Shown here piece after piece: positions 6,255-10,827 of a DNA stretch of 12,834 bases. Numbering within the stretch: the stretch's first letter is position 1; each line of letters begins with the position of its first letter. The position numbers and the translations under genes are program-made. The DNA is from Candidatus Parcubacteria bacterium (lineage in GTDB: Bacteria; Patescibacteriota; Minisyncoccia; Phycocordibacterales; UBA6065). Below the pieces are notes generated by a model that saw only the letters and a program-made list of their open reading frames with translations, did no database searches and was not told the DNA's origin. The DNA lies in contig JAIFWQ010000005.1 in NCBI GenBank assembly GCA_019661795.1, positions 1 through 12,834 of the forward strand. Reading direction: 5' to 3'.

Positions 6255-6815
6255 TTATGCCTTGTTTACCTGAAACACCTTCTGCACGTCCGCCCGTTTC
6301 AGGAGCTCTTCCTGAAGCTGGTGCGCCATGACATCGTCCATGGCCGGCAGGACGCCTTCGGCTTCGTTATGATCGGTCGCCGGATTGTCTTCGGCGGCCG
6401 TGACGATGACGATGCGGGAAAGGCCCATCATCCTCTCCGAAAGCTTTCGTTCGATATCGACCGTCTGGATCTGGCGGTACGGGATGGCGATCTCCTGCTG
6501 GCTCCATATGCCGCTTTTTATTTTGAGAGCGTCGTCCGCGAGGCAATATCCGTGGCTTTTGTAGACGAGGAGGCTCGATATGAATGCGACGATGAGAGCG
6601 GCGAAGAAGACGATGAAGCACACGACGCCGGCGAGGCCGAGAAATACCGCCGCCTGCTTCGGCACCGCGGACATGGAGCGCGCGGCGGTGAACACGAGAG
6701 CGAGCACGAGGAAGCTCGCGGCCGCTTCAGCCTTTTGCGAAAGGAAGAACCAGTAGGCTTTCGAGCCGAGCCGGGTATAGGCGCCGGGCGTTATCGTTGA
6801 GAGGCTTTCATTCAC
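6255..6815 (-). CDS. Bacterial PH-domain (bPH2/YdbS-like) membrane protein
   Basis: 186 aa starting at GTG 6815. Two hydrophobic segments (about 31-48 and 55-84) are followed by a cytoplasmic domain. VYKSHGYCLADDALKIKSGIW (84-104), IPYRQIQTVDIERKLSERMMGLSRIVIVTA (111-140) is the typical bPH2/DUF304 pattern: a Tyr-x-Leu strand, IPYRQIQ-V-I, then G-S-I-I-TA. The family's biochemical role is not established; several members sit in envelope operons. The C-terminal part (145-186) is acidic and then helical. The start is chosen from a -10 box 6 nt upstream; the nearest ATG would be in another frame. The gene is coupled to PAP2 downstream through a TAA-C-ATG junction. Confidence 0.85.
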   Translation of the reverse strand: MNESLSTITPGAYTRLGSKAYWFFLSQKAEAAASFLVLALVFTAARSMSAVPKQAAVFLGLAGVVCFIVFFAALIVAFISSLLVYKSHGYCLADDALKIKSGIWSQQEIAIPYRQIQTVDIERKLSERMMGLSRIVIVTAAEDNPATDHNEAEGVLPAMDDVMAHQLQEELLKRADVQKVFQVNKA

Positions 6816-6821
6816 GCTTCA

Positions 6822-6851
6822 AGTATACATTGACACTTTCAGACAAATCAA
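6822..6851 (-). promoter_or_regulatory. Promoter of the bPH2-PAP2 operon, TTGATT-18-TATACT
   Basis: On the minus strand the -35 TTGATT (6846-6851) and -10 TATACT (6822-6827) are 18 bp apart. The -10 ends 6 nt before the GTG start, so the mRNA should be leaderless. It overlaps the promoter of the divergent gene. Confidence 0.65.
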
Positions 6852-6858
6852 ATAGCGT
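6830..6858 (+). promoter_or_regulatory. Promoter of the basic 152-aa gene, TTGACA-17-TAGCGT
   Basis: Perfect -35 (6830-6835) and a poor -10 TAGCGT (6853-6858) at 17 bp spacing. It shares DNA with the divergent bPH2 promoter, so the two could interfere with each other. Expected leader is about 23 nt. Confidence 0.45.
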
Positions 6859-6876
6859 GAGGACAGAAAATCGCAC

Positions 6877-6882
6877 AAAGGA
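6877..6882 (+). promoter_or_regulatory. Shine-Dalgarno AAAGGA
   Basis: AAAGGA lies 5 nt before the ATG at 6888. It is the second clear Shine-Dalgarno in the window. Confidence 0.6.
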
Positions 6883-6887
6883 TAAAA

Positions 6888-7346
6888 ATGAATAAACGAC
6901 TCAAGGATAGCCAAGAGCGCGTCATGCGGACCTACAAGTCCCGCCGCGCTGTTAGGAACAAGGCTGATGAAGAGGCGCTTCACATGTTCTTCAGCCCGAA
7001 TCGCGTTCCGGCCGGTCTGACGAACGAAGAAGTCCGTGTCTGCATCGACCTTTATCCGCGCAAAAAAGCGGCAGTCGATCTGCTCGCCCGGCGGATAGAG
7101 CGGCACGCGAGAGAGTCTTTGAAGAAAGCCTTGCGAAAACCCGCCAAGAAAAAGCGGATCCTCAAGTTCTACGGCAAACGGTCTATCGCTATGGCGATGT
7201 TTCCGGCAGGCATGGCCGCAATGTTCTCCGGTGTGGCAGCTCTGCCGAAACAATTAAGCCCGGCCGGCCGGATGACGCGGAAACGCTTCAAGGAAGGCAT
7301 CGCCATCATCACGTCCGTGTTCGACAAAGCGAAGGTCGCGGCCTGA
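6888..7346 (+). CDS. Basic protein of unknown function, 152 aa
   Basis: No family recognised. The protein is very rich in Lys/Arg, with clusters at residues 2-25, 58-61, 68-95 (ARESLKKALRKPAKKKRILK) and 128-136. One hydrophobic, Met/Ala-rich segment (about 100-119, IAMAMFPAGMAAMFSGVAAL) could span or dip into the membrane. LTNEEVRVCIDLYPRKKAAVDLLARR (44-69) looks helical. A nucleic-acid-binding or membrane-surface role would fit the charge, but this is only inference. It has its own promoter, Shine-Dalgarno and a strong terminator, and faces the tRNA-Ser gene. The start is supported by the Shine-Dalgarno. Confidence 0.7.
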   Translation: MNKRLKDSQERVMRTYKSRRAVRNKADEEALHMFFSPNRVPAGLTNEEVRVCIDLYPRKKAAVDLLARRIERHARESLKKALRKPAKKKRILKFYGKRSIAMAMFPAGMAAMFSGVAALPKQLSPAGRMTRKRFKEGIAIITSVFDKAKVAA

Positions 7347-7366
7347 AAAAGTTATCGGCCGCTTTC

Positions 7367-7394
7367 AGCCCGTACGCAAAGTACGGGCTTTTTT
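7367..7394 (+). terminator. Strong rho-independent terminator
   Basis: A perfect 9-bp stem (7367-7375 with 7381-7389), a 5-nt loop and then a run of T (7389-7394). It ends the basic 152-aa gene just before the convergent tRNA gene. Confidence 0.9.
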
Positions 7395-7400
7395 ATATCG

Positions 7401-7488
7401 TGGCGGAGGGTGCGAGATTCGAACTCGCGGTGGGTTTCCCCACGCACGCTTTCCAAGCGTGTGCACTAGACCACTATGCGAACCCTCC
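7401..7488 (-). tRNA. tRNA-Ser (anticodon GGA)
   Basis: 88 nt on the minus strand. The acceptor stem GGAGGGT pairs with ACCCTCC, then G discriminator and an encoded CCA (7401-7403). The anticodon stem CACGC/GCGTG frames the loop TTGGAAA with GGA at 7452-7454, which reads UCC and UCU serine codons. A long class II variable arm (TGGG GAAA CCCA) and the T arm GCGAG-TTCGAAT-CTCGC are intact. The long variable arm confirms serine. Confidence 0.95.
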
Positions 7489-7504
7489 GTATCTGACCGA
7501 TATA

Positions 7505-7533
7505 CTTATACTCGATTTTTCCGCCTTCTCCAA
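7505..7533 (-). promoter_or_regulatory. Possible tRNA-Ser promoter, TTGGAG-17-TATAAG
   Basis: On the minus strand TTGGAG (7528-7533) and TATAAG (7505-7510) are 17 bp apart, with the mature tRNA 5' end 16 nt past the -10. The match is moderate. Confidence 0.45.
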
Positions 7534-7545
7534 ATGAAGCCATGA

Positions 7546-8283
7546 TCACCACCTCCCCGACGCGCCGCCGCCGCCCGATCTGCCTCCGCCGAATCCTCCG
7601 AACCCGCCGCCATCGCGGCCGCCTCTTCCGCCCCTGAAAGCGCCGCTCAAGAACATATAAAAGAGCATTCGCCTTCCGAACCGGGTCGAAAGCAATATGA
7701 TGAGGATGACGAGCCATATGATCGGAGCGTAGCCGACCGATCGCGCCCTATCCGCATCGTCGCGGACGAATTCGAGAGCCGACGGGTCGTTTGTCACGAG
7801 GCCCATCGCGATATCCGCCGCGCGGCCGATGCCGCCCGCGTAGTCGCCGTCTTTAAACGCGGGGATCATGACGTTCCGTATGATCGCGGACGCCGCCGCG
7901 TCGGTCACCGTCGGCTCGAGCCCGTAGCCGACTTCGATCCTCGCTTCCCTTTCATTCGGCGCGACGAGCAAGAGAAGCCCGTTGTCTGTTTTTTTCTTGC
8001 CTATGCCCCATTCCTGAAAAAGGCGCACGGCGAAATCCTCGATCGCATCGCCGCCGAGGCTCGGAACGGTCGCGACGACGATCTCCGCGCCGGTCTCTTT
8101 TTCGAATGCCGAAAGCTTGGCTTCGAGAGCCGCTCTGTCCGCGGGCGGCAGTATAGCCGCAAAATCATTCACGAATCCCGCCGGCTTGCCCGGGCTCGCA
8201 TACGCGAAAACCGCGCTCGCGTGGACGAAGAGCGCGGCGAATATCAGGACGAAAGCGGTTATGGCGAGTTTTGCTCGATTCAT
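7546..8283 (-). CDS. TPM-domain membrane protein with Gly-rich tail
   Basis: 245 aa. A signal peptide lies at 1-27 (hydrophobic core, VFA cut). The TPM domain spans about 35-165: GFVNDFAAILPPADRAALEAK, ETGAEIVVATVPSLGGDAIEDFAVRLFQEWGIGKKKTDNGLLLLV and RIEVGYGLEP, then a downstream helix. One TM segment lies at about 185-200 (PIIWLVILIILL). The C-terminus (217-245) is Gly/Arg/Ser-rich, ending GGASGRW. The TPM family is named for TLP18.3/Psb32/MOLO-1 and is linked to membrane-protein maintenance; some plant members have phosphatase activity. The domain would face outside the cytoplasm. ATG 8283 is chosen for the signal peptide; the frame stays open upstream to 8382 but through a structured spacer. 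It follows lemA, a frequent TPM neighbour. Confidence 0.88.
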   Translation of the reverse strand: MNRAKLAITAFVLIFAALFVHASAVFAYASPGKPAGFVNDFAAILPPADRAALEAKLSAFEKETGAEIVVATVPSLGGDAIEDFAVRLFQEWGIGKKKTDNGLLLLVAPNEREARIEVGYGLEPTVTDAAASAIIRNVMIPAFKDGDYAGGIGRAADIAMGLVTNDPSALEFVRDDADRARSVGYAPIIWLVILIILLSTRFGRRMLFYMFLSGAFRGGRGGRDGGGFGGFGGGRSGGGGASGRW

Positions 8284-8309
8284 AGTGGTAGCGCTCTCAA
8301 GAACATATA

Positions 8310-8383
8310 TTTGAAATGCCTTGCGAGCGTGACGACGCGAGCACGAGGAATTTTCCAGCAGGAAAATATCCGTGCATTTCAAA
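8310..8383. repeat. 74-bp inverted-repeat element, possible three-way junction
   Basis: Perfect 10-bp outer arms, TTTGAAATGC (8310-8319) and GCATTTCAAA (8374-8383), enclose two inner hairpins. One is ATTTTCC-AGCA-GGAAAAT (8350-8367), extended by GGA/TCC with one bulged A. The other is 8322-8343: TGC, then tandem GA/GA mismatches, then GCGT around a GACG loop. No T run follows on either strand, so it is not a terminator. It fills most of the lemA-TPM spacer. Confidence 0.6.
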
Positions 8384-8405
8384 AGCGATGTCAGTAAGGC
8401 TGTGG

Positions 8406-8960
8406 TTAGAACTGCACCGAAGGCGCCGCATCCGCGCCGGCCGCGGACTGGAAATATGCCTTCGGGCCGAATCCGAAGAGGCGCGCGACGAGAGAGCCCG
8501 GAAACCGCGCCACGCGGAGATTGTACGATCGCACCGCGTCGTTGAACCTGCCGCGTTCGACCGATATCCGGTTCTCCGTGCCTTCGATCTGCGCCTGAAG
8601 GGCCAGCACGTTCTCCGCGGACCGGAGCTGGGGATAATTCTCTACGACGACGAGGAGCCGCGCATATGCCGATTCGATATCGTTCGCCGCTTTTGCCTTT
8701 TCATCGGACGTCTTGGCGCCAGCATAGCGCGTTCGCGCATCGGCAAGGGCCGTGAATATGGACTGTTCCTGCTTCATGACGCCTTTCACCGCGTTCACGA
8801 GATTCGGGATGAGGTCGAGGCGCCTCTGGTATTGGGTCTCCACCTGGGCCCACTGGGCGTCGGCGACGGCCGAAGCCGATACCATGCCGTTATACGAAAC
8901 GCCGATATAGCCCAAAACCACGACGATGACCGCGACGATGATGATTGTTGATCTTTTCAT
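8406..8960 (-). CDS. lemA: LemA family protein
   Basis: 184 aa. An N-terminal TM helix (about 5-22) is followed by the LemA core: YNGMVSASAVADAQWAQVETQYQRRLDLIPNLVNAVKG (23-60), the helix of about 61-100, and NYPQLRSAENVLALQAQIEGTENRISVERGRFNDAVRSYN (113-152), then PGSLVARLFGF. The family has a four-helix cytoplasmic or exterior domain and an unclear function in the envelope, and is often paired with TPM-domain proteins, as here. The ATG follows a CATAAT box by 7 nt and there is no Shine-Dalgarno. It starts 15 bp after the stop of the CDP-alcohol transferase gene, so it may also be read from that gene's transcript. Confidence 0.93.
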   Translation of the reverse strand: MKRSTIIIVAVIVVVLGYIGVSYNGMVSASAVADAQWAQVETQYQRRLDLIPNLVNAVKGVMKQEQSIFTALADARTRYAGAKTSDEKAKAANDIESAYARLLVVVENYPQLRSAENVLALQAQIEGTENRISVERGRFNDAVRSYNLRVARFPGSLVARLFGFGPKAYFQSAAGADAAPSVQF

Positions 8961-8967
8961 GGGATTA

Positions 8968-8973
8968 ATTATG
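8968..8973 (-). promoter_or_regulatory. Possible -10 box of lemA (CATAAT)
   Basis: CATAAT on the minus strand starts just after the upstream stop codon (8976-8978) and ends 7 nt before the lemA ATG. No clear -35. Confidence 0.45.
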
Positions 8974-8975
8974 TA

Positions 8976-9638
8976 TCAGATCGATCTGAAAACAAAGAGA
9001 GACAAAAGGCCGAAAACGATCGCCAGATATAGTACGTATGTGGCGACGAGAAGAAGCGCAGGCATCTGAAGGACGACGGAGAACAAAAGGACGATGATGC
9101 CCAGACACTGGAGGATCATCTTGGTCTTGCCCATTGTTTTTGCGGGGACGACTTTGCCTTTATAGCGGAAATAGGCGGAAGACACGAGCAGGATCTCGAT
9201 CGCCACGATGGCGAGAGCCGTATAGCTGCCTATGTATTTCGATATGGCGATGACAGATACCGTGCCTACGAGGAGCTTGTCAGCGATCGGGTCATAGAGC
9301 GTGCCCCATGTCGTGATCTTTCTTTTGGTCCGGGCGAGCGCGCCGTCGAGGGCGTCAGAAAAGGCCGAGAACAGGAATAAGATCGTTCCCGACACGTAGA
9401 AGTCGAATCCGAGGAGAAGCGCTATGAATGGAATGGAAAGCAGCCGGAACTTGGTTATCTGGTTGGGGGTGACGCTTTCCGGAAAAAGGCGCAGGAACGT
9501 CTTCGCGATGAGGCGGTCGATCGGCGTCGCCCGGGTAAGGTACGTGACCTTCGCCTCCGGAACCTCGAGGAACCGGTCGAGGAACGTGAGAATCGGGTTA
9601 TGATGCGCCTCCTGATGCTTTTGATGATGCTCGTGCAT
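8976..9638 (-). CDS. CDP-alcohol phosphatidyltransferase family protein (PgsA-like)
   Basis: 220 aa, six hydrophobic segments. The full family signature DX2DGX2ARX8GX3DX3D is present: D95, D98-G99, A102-R103, G112, D116 and D120. These Asp residues bind the metal and the CDP-diacylglycerol. The family makes phospholipids by moving a phosphatidyl group to an alcohol; the usual product for one of this size is phosphatidylglycerophosphate, but other acceptors are possible. Residues 1-13 (MHEHHQKHQEAHH) are strikingly His-rich. ATG 9638 keeps this tail; an extended -10 (TGC TAAGAT) lies 18 nt upstream. The PAP2 enzyme elsewhere in the window could act in the same phospholipid pathway. It leads the lemA-TPM block. 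Confidence 0.88.
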   Translation of the reverse strand: MHEHHQKHQEAHHNPILTFLDRFLEVPEAKVTYLTRATPIDRLIAKTFLRLFPESVTPNQITKFRLLSIPFIALLLGFDFYVSGTILFLFSAFSDALDGALARTKRKITTWGTLYDPIADKLLVGTVSVIAISKYIGSYTALAIVAIEILLVSSAYFRYKGKVVPAKTMGKTKMILQCLGIIVLLFSVVLQMPALLLVATYVLYLAIVFGLLSLFVFRSI

Positions 9639-9656
9639 AGCGCCCTGTGGGATTCC

Positions 9657-9665
9657 ATCTTAGCA
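9657..9665 (-). promoter_or_regulatory. Extended -10 (TGC TAAGAT) of the CDP-alcohol transferase block
   Basis: Minus-strand TAAGAT (9657-9662) preceded by TGC lies immediately past the upstream terminator. The -10 is 18 nt before the ATG, leaving a leader of about 11 nt. Confidence 0.5.
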
Positions 9666-9668
9666 GAC

Positions 9669-9712
9669 AAAAAAGCCCCGCGCATCCGTTCGGTAAAGAA
9701 CAGGCGCGGGGC
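9669..9712 (-). terminator. Terminator of the 37-aa peptide gene
   Basis: A perfect 9-bp GC-rich stem (9675-9683 with 9704-9712) with a 20-nt loop holding a minor GTTC/GAAC hairpin is followed on the minus strand by six T (9669-9674). It lies just below the stop of the small peptide gene at 9722. Confidence 0.85.
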
Positions 9713-9721
9713 TTGGCGGTT

Positions 9722-9835
9722 TTAGGAGGACGCAGATTTCCTGGAGATAAAAAGTTTGGCGATATCCACCAGAAAAAGAGCGATCTCGAAGAACGCGAAT
9801 ATCATGAGTGCGAGGACAGCCCAGATGATCTTCAT
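9722..9835 (-). CDS. Small hydrophobic membrane peptide, 37 aa
   Basis: ATG 9835 to a stop at 9722. One hydrophobic helix covers about residues 3-26 (IIWAVLALMIFAFFEIALFL), followed by a short basic tail ISRKSASS. No family recognised. The reason to believe in it is its setting: its own promoter 50-80 bp upstream, overlapped by a perfect palindrome, and its own terminator just after the stop, giving a transcript of about 215 nt. There is no Shine-Dalgarno and the leader is about 45 nt. The transcript could instead be, or also be, a small regulatory RNA. A longer frame starting at 9916 would begin inside the -35 and is unlikely. Confidence 0.55.
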   Translation of the reverse strand: MKIIWAVLALMIFAFFEIALFLVDIAKLFISRKSASS

Positions 9836-9887
9836 TGTCGGAAAGGGTCGAAGTTCAAGGTTCGGGACGTAACGGTACTTAACATCG

Positions 9888-9916
9888 ATCCTACTACTAT
9901 TGACAATATGTGTCAA
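9888..9916 (-). promoter_or_regulatory. Promoter TTGACA-17-TAGGAT of the 37-aa peptide gene
   Basis: On the minus strand a perfect -35 (9911-9916) and -10 TAGGAT (9888-9893) are 17 bp apart. The expected start is near 9881. Confidence 0.7.
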
Positions 9917-9918
9917 TA
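9898..9918. promoter_or_regulatory. Palindromic operator-like site TATTGACA-N5-TGTCAATA
   Basis: A perfect 8+8 inverted repeat with a 5-bp spacer covers the -35 and most of the spacer of the peptide promoter. This geometry is typical for a dimeric repressor or activator site. No candidate regulator is encoded nearby. Confidence 0.6.
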
Positions 9919-9947
9919 CATGGTGTGGATACCGAAAACCGATGGCC

Positions 9948-9975
9948 TTGACTTCCCTGCCTAAATCTATAGAAT
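9948..9975 (+). promoter_or_regulatory. Promoter TTGACT-16-TAGAAT of the 122-aa gene
   Basis: The -35 TTGACT (9948-9953) and -10 TAGAAT (9970-9975) are 16 bp apart. The expected leader is about 42 nt to the ATG at 10024, with no Shine-Dalgarno in it. It faces away from the palindrome-controlled promoter. Confidence 0.55.
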
Positions 9976-10023
9976 TCGGCTCAAACCTTCCAACCTCAAC
10001 CTTCCTGAAATTCAGTACTTCCT

Positions 10024-10392
10024 ATGAAATTTGCGATCGAAAAGCAAGGCACCCGCCATGGCTGCATCTTCACCGACCATGATCTTCGGCAATTCCGAGG
10101 CTCCTTCGAATGTTCGGAATCCTTTCTCGGCGTCCCGGCATTCATAAGCGAGATCTTCGCGCTCCGCTTCATGGATCGCGGCTATGTGGAGCGCGTCTAT
10201 ATCGGCTCGGGCGATACGCGGATGATCGACATCGTATTCTCGGATTGCGCCGAAGCCGCCGGTTTCGACATCGACAGCGCGTACGAGAAGATCATCGACG
10301 AGATCGGCTACTATTTCGTCCCGGATGAACCCGCCGAGATGGTGCTCGTGAACAAGCTCTGCGACGATAAATACCATTCCCGCCGAGTCTGA
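10024..10392 (+). CDS. Unknown acidic soluble protein, 122 aa
   Basis: No family recognised. Starts MKFAIEKQGTRHGCIFTDHD and has no TM segment or signal peptide. It is rich in Asp/Glu (for example FDIDSAYEKIIDEIGYYFVPDEPAEM, about residues 80-105), with predicted alternation of strands and helices. Cys14, Cys30, Cys75 and Cys113 are spread without a CxxC pair. It has its own promoter and ends in a hairpin-rich 3' region. The short N-terminal beta segment and regular acidic pattern suggest a compact alpha/beta domain. Its neighbours give no functional hint. Confidence 0.7.
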   Translation: MKFAIEKQGTRHGCIFTDHDLRQFRGSFECSESFLGVPAFISEIFALRFMDRGYVERVYIGSGDTRMIDIVFSDCAEAAGFDIDSAYEKIIDEIGYYFVPDEPAEMVLVNKLCDDKYHSRRV

Positions 10393-10406
10393 TCGAAAGT
10401 CTTCAC

Positions 10407-10421
10407 GAGGCCCCTGGCCTC
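10407..10421 (+). repeat. Perfect hairpin GAGGCC-CCT-GGCCTC
   Basis: A 6-bp stem with a 3-nt loop, 15 nt after the stop of the 122-aa gene. First of three consecutive hairpins in this 3' region. Confidence 0.6.
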
Positions 10422-10424
10422 CTG

Positions 10425-10444
10425 TAGTCGGCAGATTCCGACTA
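10425..10444 (+). repeat. Perfect hairpin TAGTCGG-N6-CCGACTA
   Basis: A 7-bp stem with a 6-nt loop, 3 nt after the first hairpin and abutting the terminator stem. There is no T run. Confidence 0.6.
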
Positions 10445-10503
10445 GCCCGCGTTTCTTCAAGGATCTTATATCTGATCTATCTATTGAAGGAAGCGGGCTT
10501 TTT
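10444..10503 (+). terminator. Long-stem terminator of the 122-aa gene
   Basis: AGCCCGC (10444-10450) pairs with GCGGGCT (10493-10499). After a bulged G, a further 9 bp (including one G-U) extend the stem inward to CTTCAA/TTGAAG, so the full stem is about 16 bp with one bulge and a 23-nt loop. Five T follow. It separates the gene from secG. Confidence 0.75.
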
Positions 10504-10541
10504 CTTGCCCGGCCGTCGATATTGCGCCCCCTTTCCCGGCA

Positions 10542-10550
10542 TGCTAGTAT
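10542..10550 (+). promoter_or_regulatory. Extended -10 (TGC TAGTAT) of secG
   Basis: TAGTAT (10545-10550) preceded by TGC ends 7 nt before the secG ATG at 10558. There is no clear -35 and no Shine-Dalgarno, implying a leaderless mRNA. Confidence 0.55.
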
Positions 10551-10557
10551 CTTTCCC

Positions 10558-10788
10558 ATGAGTATTTCTAGCGTAATGCCGTATATCCAGATAGCGATAT
10601 CGGTACTGCTCATCATCGCCGTCCTGCTCCAGCAGACAGGCGCGCAGAACGGAGGAGCCCTCGGCGGCTCCGACAACATGGGCTCCGCGTTCCATACCAG
10701 GCGCGGCCTCGAAAAGACGCTCTTCATCGCGACCATCGTCCTCGGCGTCCTTTTCGCCCTCACATCGTTCGTCTCGCTCATACGCTAG
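10558..10788 (+). CDS. secG: Protein translocase subunit SecG
   Basis: 76 aa with two TM helices (about 8-25 and 53-73). SecG belongs to the SecYEG channel and aids protein export. Family features are LLQQTGAQNGGALGG after the first helix and TRRGLEKTLFIATIVLGVLF at the second. The length is normal. The ATG at 10558 is chosen because the family starts a few residues before the first helix and a -10 box lies 7 nt upstream; an in-frame ATG at 10522 would run through that promoter. It precedes the solute-binding protein by 39 bp on the same strand. Confidence 0.92.
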   Translation: MSISSVMPYIQIAISVLLIIAVLLQQTGAQNGGALGGSDNMGSAFHTRRGLEKTLFIATIVLGVLFALTSFVSLIR

Positions 10789-10827
10789 CGGTCTCTTCGA
10801 CTTACCTAAGATAGTTCAAAAGAATAG

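Noticed and set aside
8284..8382. N-terminal extension of the TPM protein up to 8382
   Set aside because: It would place extra charged residues before the signal peptide and runs through the inverted-repeat element. The ATG at 8283 gives a normal signal peptide.
10425..10444. Possible tRNA T-arm in the TAGTCGG hairpin
   Set aside because: The loop lacks TTCRA, and no acceptor or anticodon stem can be found around it on either strand.
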